Shown here in pieces: positions 1-6,006 of a DNA stretch of 7,829 nucleotides (position 1 is the first letter of the stretch; each line of letters opens with the position of its first letter). A model generated the notes under the pieces. It saw only the letters and a list, made by a program, of their open reading frames with translations, was not told the origin of the DNA and ran no database searches. The position numbers and the translations under genes are program-made. The stretch lies in contig JAIXTZ010000092.1 of assembly GCA_027483745.1 (NCBI GenBank), forward strand, positions 1 through 7,829. The letters run 5' to 3'. Origin of the DNA: Lysobacteraceae bacterium. Its GTDB lineage: Bacteria > Pseudomonadota > Gammaproteobacteria > Xanthomonadales > Xanthomonadaceae.

Positions 1-1318
1 CGTCGAAGAAGGCCGGCAGCTGCTTCAGGGCCTGCGGGGCCTCGCCCACCGTGCCGAGCATCAGGGTGGTCGGCGTCAGGTAATCGGTGACGGTGAGGAA
101 GTAGTCGTTGTTGGCTTCGTCGTCGACGGCCGAGACCGACACCGTGCCGAAGGCCGGCGCGCCGTCCAGCGGGCCGCGCGTCCACTCACCGTTCGCGTAG
201 GTCAGCACCGACAGGCGGTTCTTGACGTCCTCGAGCACGTTGAGGATCAGGTGGTCCTTGGTCGGGGTCAGGCCGACGAAGGCCGTGGTGTCGGTGGGCT
301 CGAACAGCACGTCGAAGTCGCGGCCGCCGGCCATGAAGGCGTCGAACTTGGCCGCGATGACGGCACCCTTCGGGTAGACGCGGTCGCCAACGCGATAGTC
401 CTCACGAAGCTCGAGGATCAGCCATTCGCGGTACGGCGTCTTGTTCGCCGAGTTGGGCGCGTCAATCTTGGTGAGTGTGCCGTCGGCGCCGCGCACGTAG
501 AGCTCGTCGTTGTAGAAGGCGATGGTGCGGCTGACGAAATCACGCTCGAAACCCGGTGTCAGGTCGCGGTAGCCGGCGATGTACATGTCCTGCGCCGTGC
601 CTTCGTAGACCACCTTGGCCTCGGCGAGCGGCGTGCCGCGCGTCCATTCCTTCACGATGCGCGGGTAACCCGACGAGGTCATCGAGCCCTCGCCGAAATC
701 GGTGTAGGCGTAGACGCTATCGGCATTGCGCCAGGTCAGACCGCCCTTGGCTTCCGGCAGGCGGAAGCCGCCCTCGACGAAGGCGCGGTCGCTTTTGTCC
801 CACTCGCGCACTTCGATGGCGTCGGCGCCACCGCGCGACAGCGAAACCAGGCAGCGGTCGTAGGCCGGCCGCAGGCAGTCAGCCCCGCGCCACACCCAAT
901 TCATGTCCTCGGCCTTGTTGATGGCGTCGAGGTCGATCAGCACTTCCCACTCAGGCTCGGCCTTGCGGTACTCCTCGAGCGTGGTGCGACGCCACACGCC
1001 CGCCGGATTCTGCTTGTCGCGCCAGAAGTTGTAGAAGTACTCGCCCTGCTTGCTGACGAACGGAATCCGCGCGTTCGAATCGAGGATGGCGAGCAGATCG
1101 TCGCGCAGCGCACCGAAGCCCGGCTGCGCCTCGAGCACCGTCAGCGAATCGGCGTTCTGCGCGCGCACCCAGTCGAGCGAGCGCGGGGCTTCGACGTCCT
1201 CGAGCCACTGCCAGGCATCGGCGGGCTGGGGCGCGGTGGCCGCCGGGGCGGGCGTCTGGGCGTGGGCGAGAGGCGCGGTCATCAAGGCGAGTACAAAAGC
1301 AAGGCGCGTGCGGCGCAT
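1..1318 (-). CDS. Prolyl oligopeptidase family (S9) serine peptidase, secreted, 3' part cut by window edge
   Basis: The reading frame starts at the ATG at 1318-1316 and stays open to base 1, giving the first 439 residues of a protein that continues outside. The N-terminus is a classical signal peptide (MRRTRLAFVLALMTAPLAHA, then Gln), so export to the periplasm or beyond is expected. Residues 37-55 (QWLEDVEAPRSLDWVRAQN) are the hallmark N-terminal segment of the S9A prolyl oligopeptidase family, and the following sequence has the beta-propeller character of that family. Members cleave after proline in short peptides. The alpha/beta-hydrolase domain with the Ser-Asp-His triad normally lies beyond residue 430 and is outside the window, so activity cannot be judged. 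A GGAGG stands 4 bases before the start (plus-strand 1323-1327), which supports the start choice. The gene is divergent from the lipocalin gene across about 160 bases. Several long plus-strand frames over this region are antisense shadows. Confidence 0.93.
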   Translation of the reverse strand, partial: MRRTRLAFVLALMTAPLAHAQTPAPAATAPQPADAWQWLEDVEAPRSLDWVRAQNADSLTVLEAQPGFGALRDDLLAILDSNARIPFVSKQGEYFYNFWRDKQNPAGVWRRTTLEEYRKAEPEWEVLIDLDAINKAEDMNWVWRGADCLRPAYDRCLVSLSRGGADAIEVREWDKSDRAFVEGGFRLPEAKGGLTWRNADSVYAYTDFGEGSMTSSGYPRIVKEWTRGTPLAEAKVVYEGTAQDMYIAGYRDLTPGFERDFVSRTIAFYNDELYVRGADGTLTKIDAPNSANKTPYREWLILELREDYRVGDRVYPKGAVIAAKFDAFMAGGRDFDVLFEPTDTTAFVGLTPTKDHLILNVLEDVKNRLSVLTYANGEWTRGPLDGAPAFGTVSVSAVDDEANNDYFLTVTDYLTPTTLMLGTVGEAPQALKQLPAFFD

Positions 1319-1478
1319 GGGGCCTCCATGGGGGCCGGAAGGGAGTCGTCGGAGCTTACCCCCCGCCTGCGCCGCGGCGTGCATGACCAAAGTCACGGCG
1401 AATTTCGCCTTCACGGCCTTGACGGTGCGTTCTCCCGGCGGCGACCACGCTGCGTCAGTCCCTCCAACGGAGCCGCCC
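1319..1478. promoter_or_regulatory. Divergent intergenic region with two small inverted repeats
   Basis: This 160-base gap separates the two divergently transcribed genes and must carry both promoters. Two short dyads sit close together: TGAC-N4-GTCA at 1384-1395 and GGCGAA-T-TTCGCC at 1397-1409. A TTGACG resembling a -35 box lies at 1419-1424 on the plus strand, but no convincing -10 follows at the usual spacing. The dyads could be operators of a shared regulator; this is inference from position only. Confidence 0.3.
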
Positions 1479-2060
1479 ATGCGCGCCGCCGCCCGCCCCG
1501 CCCTGCTCACCGCCGTGATCGCCGCCTTGGCCCTCGCGCTGGCCGCCTGCCAGACCCCACCGGAAACCGCCCGCATGCCTGCCGAAGCCAGCGCCGCACC
1601 CGTCGACCTCGAGCGCTTCATGGGCACTTGGCACGTCGTGGCGAATGTCCCCTACTTCTTCGAGAACGGGAAAGTCGCGACGCGCGATGTCTATCGCCTG
1701 CGTCCGGATGGGCGCATCGACAACGACTTCGTGTTCAAGAAGGCCTTCGGCGAGCCCGACCGGACGTGGAACGGTGTCTCGACCGTCGTCGAAGGCAGCG
1801 GCGGCCGCGAGTGGAAGGTTCAGTTCGTCTGGCCCATCTCGACCCGCATGCAGGTGCTGGAGGTCGCGCCGGACTACTCGACCGCCCTGCTCGCCACGCC
1901 GGACCGCAAGCTGGCCTGGATCTTCTCGCGCGAGCCGGTCGTCGACGACGCCACGCTGGCCGCCTTGGCCACGCGAATGGCCGCACACGGGGTGCATCGC
2001 GCGGCCTTGCGGCGCGTGCCCCAAGTTGAGGGGCAGACGGTCGCGCCGATCGCCCCCTGA
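1479..2060 (+). CDS. blc: Blc-type lipocalin, outer-membrane lipoprotein
   Basis: The product has 193 residues. It begins with a lipoprotein signal peptide and a clear lipobox, Leu-Ala-Ala-Cys at 21-24; the residue after Cys24 is Gln, not Asp, so sorting to the outer membrane is expected. The lipocalin signature G-x-W appears as MGTWHVVANVP at 48-58, followed by antiparallel-strand sequence and the closing segment YSTALLATPDRKLAWIFSRE (133-152), typical of the bacterial Blc/apolipoprotein D group. Family members bind fatty acids or lysophospholipids and are linked to envelope maintenance or stress. The start at 1479 was chosen because it yields the signal peptide and has GGAG at 1469-1472, 6 bases upstream; the frame is open upstream to 1050, but that extension is antisense to the peptidase gene. 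A strong hairpin follows the stop, so the gene is probably monocistronic. Confidence 0.9.
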   Translation: MRAAARPALLTAVIAALALALAACQTPPETARMPAEASAAPVDLERFMGTWHVVANVPYFFENGKVATRDVYRLRPDGRIDNDFVFKKAFGEPDRTWNGVSTVVEGSGGREWKVQFVWPISTRMQVLEVAPDYSTALLATPDRKLAWIFSREPVVDDATLAALATRMAAHGVHRAALRRVPQVEGQTVAPIAP

Positions 2061-2086
2061 TCCGGCCCGGCGCTGAACGGGCCGGA
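2061..2086 (+). terminator. Hairpin after the lipocalin gene, terminator-like
   Basis: A perfect 9-bp stem, TCCGGCCCG (2061-2069) paired with CGGGCCGGA (2078-2086), closes an 8-base loop directly after the stop codon at 2058-2060. It is very GC-rich, but no T-tract follows, so it may be a non-canonical terminator or an mRNA 3' stabiliser rather than a textbook intrinsic terminator. Confidence 0.6.
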
Positions 2087-2155
2087 CACCCGCATGGCGG
2101 GGCGTGGGCGAGCGTGCTATTCCATGCGCCGCACCCCCAACCAACGAGGCCCGCC

Positions 2156-3193
2156 ATGCCGAGTGTGTCCTGCGTCCGCCCCGTCCTCGCCTTGGCGCTG
2201 TTCGCGCTGGCCGGACTCTCCGTCGCCACGGCATCGGCGCAGCCCGCCGACGGCTACATCGGCCCGGAAACCTCCAGCGAGCCGCAGCCCGCGATGGCGG
2301 CGAAGTCGGGCCGCTACGGCGGCGGATGGTCGGGGGACTGGCGGTTCTGCGCCGAAGAGGGACGCCGCTGCTCGGTGCGGGGCTGGGGGGTCGTGCGCTA
2401 CGGCACGCAGGGGCGCTACGTGTATCGCGAGGTGCGCAACGCGAGCCTGCAGTGCGACAACTCGATGTTCGGCGACCCGGCGCCCGGTCGCGGAAAACGC
2501 TGCGAAATCCGCCAGTACGACGACACCGGCTGGGGCGGCGGTGGCGACGACGGCTACGGCTGGACGCTCTGCGCCCGCGAGAACGAGACCTGTCGCGTCG
2601 ACGGGCCGGCCACGGTGCGCTTTGGCACCAACGGCCGCTACTACGAACGCCGCGTCCGCGGCGGCAGCGTGGCCTGCAGCATCCAGACCTTCGGCGATCC
2701 CGCGCCGCGCGAGCGGAAGGTCTGCGAACTGCGCTACGACGGTGGCGGCCGGCCGGGTAGCGGCGGCGGCTGGGGCGGCAGCTGGAGCGGTGGCTGGACG
2801 CCTTGCGCGCGCGAGAACGAGGTCTGCCGCCTGCCCGGCCCGGCCACGGTTCGCTATGGCACCGAGCGCCGCTTCACCGATCTGGAGGTCCGCGGCGGCG
2901 GCGTGCGCTGCGACAACCGCAGCTTCGGCGACCCAGCCCCCGGCGAGAACAAATACTGCTCGTTCCGCGGCGTGGGTGGCGGTTGGCAGGGCGGCGGGCC
3001 CGGCAACGGTTGGACCGATTGCGCCGCCGAAGGCGGGTTCTGCCAGTTCCGCGGCCGTCGTTCCGTCTGGTACGGCGCGGACGACGGGCGGAGCGTGACG
3101 CGCGAGTTCCGCGATGGCGTGGCCTGCACGAATGCTGCCTTCGGCAGCGACCCCGCACCGCGGTCGCCGAAGCGCTGCGCCGTCCAGCGCTAA
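2156..3193 (+). CDS. Secreted protein of four cysteine-rich tandem modules, function unknown
   Basis: The product has 345 residues. Residues 1-28 form a signal peptide ending Ala-Ser-Ala before Gln29, so the protein is exported. After a short linker come four modules at residues 62-119, 136-193, 214-271 and 286-345; the first three are exactly 58 residues and the last 60. Each has the pattern W-x2-CA-x-E-x3-C, a G-x3-V-x-(Y/F)-G turn, a third Cys, then FGDPAP (FGSDPAP in module 4) and K-x-C, so four cysteines per module and 16 in all, presumably two disulphides per module. Linkers are rich in Gly and Trp. Similar modules occur, from memory, on secreted bacterial and fungal proteins, some beside carbohydrate-active domains, so a lectin-like or wall-binding role is possible; I cannot name the family and see no catalytic domain. 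The ATG at 2156 is preferred over a GTG at 2114 because it begins the signal peptide and has GAGG at 2146-2149. Confidence 0.85.
   Translation: MPSVSCVRPVLALALFALAGLSVATASAQPADGYIGPETSSEPQPAMAAKSGRYGGGWSGDWRFCAEEGRRCSVRGWGVVRYGTQGRYVYREVRNASLQCDNSMFGDPAPGRGKRCEIRQYDDTGWGGGGDDGYGWTLCARENETCRVDGPATVRFGTNGRYYERRVRGGSVACSIQTFGDPAPRERKVCELRYDGGGRPGSGGGWGGSWSGGWTPCARENEVCRLPGPATVRYGTERRFTDLEVRGGGVRCDNRSFGDPAPGENKYCSFRGVGGGWQGGGPGNGWTDCAAEGGFCQFRGRRSVWYGADDGRSVTREFRDGVACTNAAFGSDPAPRSPKRCAVQR
2339..3190 (+). repeat. Four tandem coding repeats of about 174 bases
   Basis: Module copies lie at 2339-2512, 2561-2734, 2795-2968 and 3011-3190, spaced 222, 234 and 216 bases apart start to start. Copies 2 and 3 are the closest pair: both encode CARENE near the start and GPATVR followed by (F/Y)GT, with long matching stretches also at DNA level. 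Copy 4 is the most divergent, with an inserted Ser in FGSDPAP and a Trp before the YG turn. This fits stepwise internal duplication. Confidence 0.85.
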
Positions 3194-3200
3194 CGAGCCA

Positions 3201-3232
3201 AGGCGGAAAGCGCGTCCTCGGGCCGTTCGCGG
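3201..3232. repeat. Left copy of imperfect direct repeat flanking the cassette
   Basis: This 32-base stretch matches 7292-7323 in the same orientation at 28 of 32 positions by hand alignment, with an exact 13-base core AGCGCGTCCTCGG at 3209-3221. In both places it encodes, on the minus strand, a C-terminal EDALSA tail a few codons before a TAG stop. It may be a homologous coding tail or a recombination scar. Confidence 0.55.
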
Positions 3233-3312
3233 ATGGTCTGCACCGGGCGATCCTTCGGCAAGAAGCCGCCGGGTATGTCTGCCATGCGCAGGTGGTCTTG
3301 ATTGAAGGCGCA

Positions 3313-3341
3313 TCCGCGCACCCTCCATACCGGTGCGCGGA
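3313..3341. terminator. Perfect 10-bp inverted repeat, possible terminator
   Basis: TCCGCGCACC (3313-3322) pairs fully with GGTGCGCGGA (3332-3341) around a 9-base loop. It lies 120 bases after the cysteine-rich gene and could end its transcript. No T-tract follows directly on either strand; the nearest T6 run is 40 bases downstream. An attenuator or protein-binding site is also possible. Confidence 0.35.
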
Positions 3342-3398
3342 ATCCCACGACGGGGACGAAAGATGTCGATGGCCTTGTGCCTTTTTTCTCGGGAATGA

Positions 3399-3587
3399 AG
3401 CGCCTTTGCCTCGACATCGACAGCGCCCGGACCGGAAAGACTCCTGACGAAATTCTCTGCCGAAGCAGCGCGCAACCCGGTCGCGCTCGAGGAAAGAATC
3501 CTGCGGGAAAACAGCATCTCCGTGCGATGCCAGCGTCACCGGCTACGCGAGACATTCCGGGCCCTCTATGGCAATCTCCGCAGATGA
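3399..3587 (+). pseudogene. Orphan coding tail ending in ATGA overlap with the SxtJ-like gene
   Basis: In this frame the sequence from the stop at 3396-3398 to the TGA at 3585-3587 is open and reads like a genuine C-terminus, including ARNPVALEERILRENS and RLRETFRALYGNLRR. Its TGA overlaps the ATG of the SxtJ-like gene (ATGA at 3584-3587), the usual sign of translational coupling in an operon. It has no ATG or TTG, and its only GTG, at about 3522, would give a short peptide; there is a stop just upstream. It therefore looks like the end of a truncated or frameshifted gene. The R-x-x-FRALY ending would suit a glycosyltransferase C-terminus, but that is a guess. Confidence 0.35.
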
Positions 3588-4006
3588 AACACGAAAGCCC
3601 GCCTGCCTCGCTGACGCCGCCGCTACACAGCGAACGCAGCTTCGCCTTCTTGTTCACGATCCTGGCCTTGCTGGCGGCTGGTTACGGGATTTACGCAGAT
3701 TGGCAAGCGCCGCTGATCGGCGCTCTGATCGGCCTCTCCGCTGCCATCCTCTGCACCGGATTCCTTGCGCCAACGCTGTTGCGCCCCTTCAACAGGGCTT
3801 GGTTCTCGCTGGGCCTGCTGCTCGAGAAAATCTTCAGTCCAGTCGCGCTGGGCCTGATGTTCTTCCTGCTGATCACCCCCGTTGCCGTCCTTGGCCGTGT
3901 CTTCGGGCGAGACGCTCTGCGGCTGAAGAAGCGTGATGTGGCCAGCTACTGGCTCGAGCGCGATCCGCCGGGGCCTGGAGCCGAGTCGTTCAAGAACCAG
4001 TTCTAG
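3584..4006 (+). CDS. SxtJ-family membrane protein
   Basis: The product has 140 residues, with three hydrophobic segments at about 20-37, 43-60 and 85-103, a basic stretch (GRDALRLKKRD, 108-118) and the ending ESFKNQF. That layout and the Ser-Phe-x-x-Gln-Phe tail fit the SxtJ family of small inner-membrane proteins, named after a saxitoxin-cluster gene and usually found beside a carbamoyltransferase. Its biochemical role is unknown. The start at 3584 places the first membrane span 20 residues in and overlaps the upstream TGA as ATGA; in-frame ATGs at 3527 and 3302 would add extensions with no protein-like character. No strong ribosome site is visible, so coupling to upstream translation is plausible. 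The next gene begins 8 bases after the stop. The family call rests on size, topology, tail and neighbours. Confidence 0.8.
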   Translation: MKHESPPASLTPPLHSERSFAFLFTILALLAAGYGIYADWQAPLIGALIGLSAAILCTGFLAPTLLRPFNRAWFSLGLLLEKIFSPVALGLMFFLLITPVAVLGRVFGRDALRLKKRDVASYWLERDPPGPGAESFKNQF

Positions 4007-4014
4007 GTACGCCG

Positions 4015-4164
4015 ATGCAGTTCATCAAAGAGCTTTTGGCCTTCCTTCGTTCACGAAAGAAGCTTTGGATGCTGCCGATCATCATCGTGATGGTCGCACT
4101 GGGCGGTGTTCTGGTTCTAGCGCAGGGTTCAGTGCTTGCGCCTTTGATCTACACCCTGTTCTAG
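4015..4164 (+). CDS. SxtK/DUF5989-like micro-protein with one membrane span
   Basis: A 49-residue reading frame starts with MQFIKELLAFLRSRKKLWML, then a hydrophobic span at about 19-37 and the ending LAPLIYTLF. An amphipathic, basic N-terminus (Arg-Ser-Arg-Lys-Lys), one membrane span, an AQGS turn and a short APxIYTLF tail are the features I associate with the DUF5989 family, of which SxtK of saxitoxin clusters is a representative. Function is unknown; position suggests a partner of the carbamoyltransferase or the SxtJ-like protein at the membrane. It sits 8 bases after the previous stop and 3 bases before the next start, so it is embedded in the operon. A partial ribosome site (AGGT at 4005-4008) lies 6 bases upstream. 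GC is about 51% by hand count (77 of 150), far below the left-hand genes. Automated callers easily miss it because of its length. Confidence 0.82.
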   Translation: MQFIKELLAFLRSRKKLWMLPIIIVMVALGGVLVLAQGSVLAPLIYTLF

Positions 4165-4167
4165 CGA

Positions 4168-6006
4168 ATGAAGATTCTTGGCATCTCTGCGTACTACCAC
4201 GACGCCGCTGCCTGCCTGTTGAGCGACGGAGAAATCGTCGCTGCCGCCCAGGAGGAGCGCTTCACCCGCAAAAAGCACGATGCGGGCTTCCCGGCGCATG
4301 CGATTCGCTATTGCCTTGACGAGGCGGGCTGCCTGCCGACCGACATCGACCATGTCGTGTTCTACGACAAGCCCTTCCTCAAGTTCGAGCGCCTACTGGA
4401 GACTTACCTCGCCTTTGCGCCGCGCGGCTTCATGTCGTTCTCGCGCGCACTGCCCGTTTGGCTCAAAGAGAAGCTCTTCCAGAAACAAGGACTCGCTACC
4501 GAGCTGGGCAAGCTCCTTGGCAATGACGTTGATTGGGCGGCGCGCCTGCTGTTCTCGGAACATCATTTCAGCCACGCCGCCAGCGCCTTCTATCCGTCGC
4601 CTTTCGAGGAAGCGGCCGTGTTGACCATGGATGGCGTTGGCGAATGGACCACCACCTCGCTGGCGATCGGAAAGGGCAAGGACCTGAGAGTGGTCAGGGA
4701 AATCCACTTTCCCCATTCCCTGGGCTTGCTCTATTCCGCCCTGACCTACTACACCGGCTTCAAGGTGAACTCTGGCGAGTACAAGGTCATGGGCTTGGCG
4801 CCCTATGGACAGCCGCGCTACGCGCAGCTGATGAAGGACCACCTCATCGACATCAAGGCGGATGGCTCCTTCGCGCTCGACATGAGCTACTTCGACTACT
4901 GCACGGGCTTGACGATGACCAATCGCAAGTTCGATGCATTGTTCGGAGGCCCGCCGCGGGACAGCGAAGCACCGCTCACCCAGCGCGAAATGGATCTTGC
5001 TGCGTCGCTGCAATCCGTGACCGAGGATGTCGTGATCGCGCTCGCTGTCGCGATCGCCAAGTCCACGGGAATGAAGAACCTGTGCATGGCAGGCGGCGTC
5101 GCACTGAACTGCGTCGCCAATGGAAAGCTGCTGCGTGAGGGGATGTTCGAAAACATCTGGATCCAGCCAGCGGCCGGAGATGCCGGTGGCTCACTCGGCG
5201 CCGCACTCGCAGCGCACCACATCATGCTGGGCGCCGAGCGCAAGGTTTCGGTTGGGAAGGACGCGATGCAGGGCGCTTATCTGGGCCCAGCGTACGACCA
5301 GGGCGCAATCGAGGATCGGCTGCGCGCCGAAGGTGCAGCGTTCAGCACCGTGTCAGACGATGAAGTGATCGAGATCACTGCTCGCGCCCTTGCCGACGGC
5401 AAGGCGGTCGGCTGGCACCAAGGACGCATGGAATTTGGCCCCCGCGCGCTTGGCGCGCGCTCGATCCTTGGCGATCCGCGATCGCCGTCCATGCAGAAGC
5501 AGCTGAACCTCAAGATCAAGTTCCGCGAGTCTTTCAGGCCGTTCGCGCCCAGCGTGCTGCGCGAAGACCTGCCGGAATGGTTCGATTTGGACGTCGACAG
5601 CCCCTACATGCTGCTCGTCGCCGACGTTGCGAAGACGCGGCAGTTGGCGATGAGCGAGCAGGATCGGACTTTGTTCGGTATCGACCTGCTCAATGTGCCG
5701 CGATCGGACATCCCCGCGGTCACGCACGTCGATTACTCAGCGCGCATCCAGACCGTCCATCGGGAAACAAATCCGCGCTACCACGCGCTGATCACGCGCT
5801 TCAAGGATCTCACCGGCTGCCCGATGCTGGTGAATACGTCGTTCAACGTGCGCGGCGAGCCGATCGTGGCAACGCCCGAAGACGCTTTTCGCTGCTTCAT
5901 GGGCACGGAGCTCGACATGCTCGTGGTAGGCAACGCCGTGCTGGAAAAGTCGAAGCAAGACGCTGGCCTGATCGTGGACTACAAGAATCGCTATGAGTTG
6001 GACTAA
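4168..6006 (+). CDS. NodU/CmcH-family O-carbamoyltransferase (SxtI-like)
   Basis: The product has 612 residues, full length for the family, which transfers a carbamoyl group from carbamoyl phosphate to a hydroxyl with ATP, via a carbamoyl-adenylate. The N-terminal domain opens with ILGISAYYHDAAACL and EERFTRKKHD; EHHFSH at 131-136 provides the metal-binding histidine cluster; MDG at 154-156, GGVALN at 309-314 and GDAGGS at 337-342 are the nucleotide-binding segments. The C-terminal domain carries MEFGPRALGARSIL (421-434) and LVNTSFNVRGEPIV (554-567), both diagnostic. All main motifs look intact, so an active cytosolic enzyme is expected. The substrate cannot be read from the sequence; relatives act on Nod factor sugars, cephem and tobramycin scaffolds and saxitoxin. 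The start is 3 bases after the preceding stop without a ribosome site, implying coupled translation. The stop overlaps the next gene by 14 bases. Confidence 0.96.
   Translation: MKILGISAYYHDAAACLLSDGEIVAAAQEERFTRKKHDAGFPAHAIRYCLDEAGCLPTDIDHVVFYDKPFLKFERLLETYLAFAPRGFMSFSRALPVWLKEKLFQKQGLATELGKLLGNDVDWAARLLFSEHHFSHAASAFYPSPFEEAAVLTMDGVGEWTTTSLAIGKGKDLRVVREIHFPHSLGLLYSALTYYTGFKVNSGEYKVMGLAPYGQPRYAQLMKDHLIDIKADGSFALDMSYFDYCTGLTMTNRKFDALFGGPPRDSEAPLTQREMDLAASLQSVTEDVVIALAVAIAKSTGMKNLCMAGGVALNCVANGKLLREGMFENIWIQPAAGDAGGSLGAALAAHHIMLGAERKVSVGKDAMQGAYLGPAYDQGAIEDRLRAEGAAFSTVSDDEVIEITARALADGKAVGWHQGRMEFGPRALGARSILGDPRSPSMQKQLNLKIKFRESFRPFAPSVLREDLPEWFDLDVDSPYMLLVADVAKTRQLAMSEQDRTLFGIDLLNVPRSDIPAVTHVDYSARIQTVHRETNPRYHALITRFKDLTGCPMLVNTSFNVRGEPIVATPEDAFRCFMGTELDMLVVGNAVLEKSKQDAGLIVDYKNRYELD

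Larger units (their letters stand above)
3190..3360 (-). pseudogene. Possible C-terminal remnant of a minus-strand gene
   Basis: On the minus strand the last 56 codons before a TAG at 3192-3190 read like protein, ending PKDRPVQTIRERPEDALSAL and two more residues. The stop overlaps the TAA of the cysteine-rich gene (shared CTAA), a common arrangement for convergent genes. The tail matches the C-terminus of the patatin gene at the right edge: EDALSA followed by three residues and TAG in both. Upstream the frame loses protein-like character and no credible start or domain is found. It may be a decayed paralogous tail or chance; confidence is low. Confidence 0.25.
3194..3583. other. Region of about 390 bases without a complete gene
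   Basis: Between the cysteine-rich gene and the SxtJ-like gene no complete coding sequence is convincing. The stretch holds the minus-strand tail (3190-3360), one direct-repeat copy (3201-3232), a strong hairpin (3313-3341), a T6 run at 3382-3387 and a plus-strand coding tail (3399-3587). The promoter of the downstream operon should lie here or upstream, but I find no clear -35/-10 pair; TTGATT at 3298-3303 lacks a matching -10. Taken together it looks like a rearrangement scar. Confidence 0.5.

Noticed and set aside
251..2029. A 592-codon plus-strand open frame
   Set aside because: It lies antisense to the S9 peptidase and then out of frame across the lipocalin gene; the translation is Arg/Ala/Gly-rich and matches no family. 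It is a high-GC shadow.
2114..2155. An upstream GTG start for the cysteine-rich protein
   Set aside because: It would add 14 residues before a clean signal peptide; the ATG at 2156 has a well-placed GAGG.
2117..3517. A 466-codon minus-strand open frame
   Set aside because: It is antisense to the cysteine-rich modules, with an Ala/Arg-rich low-complexity translation and no ribosome site or domain.
3302..3583. An N-terminal extension of the SxtJ-like protein from an ATG at 3302
   Set aside because: The extra 94 residues are not protein-like, while the ATG at 3584 gives the expected family length and the ATGA overlap.
3568..3936. A 122-codon plus-strand frame overlapping the SxtJ-like gene
   Set aside because: It is out of frame with the membrane protein and its translation has no membrane spans or recognisable motif.
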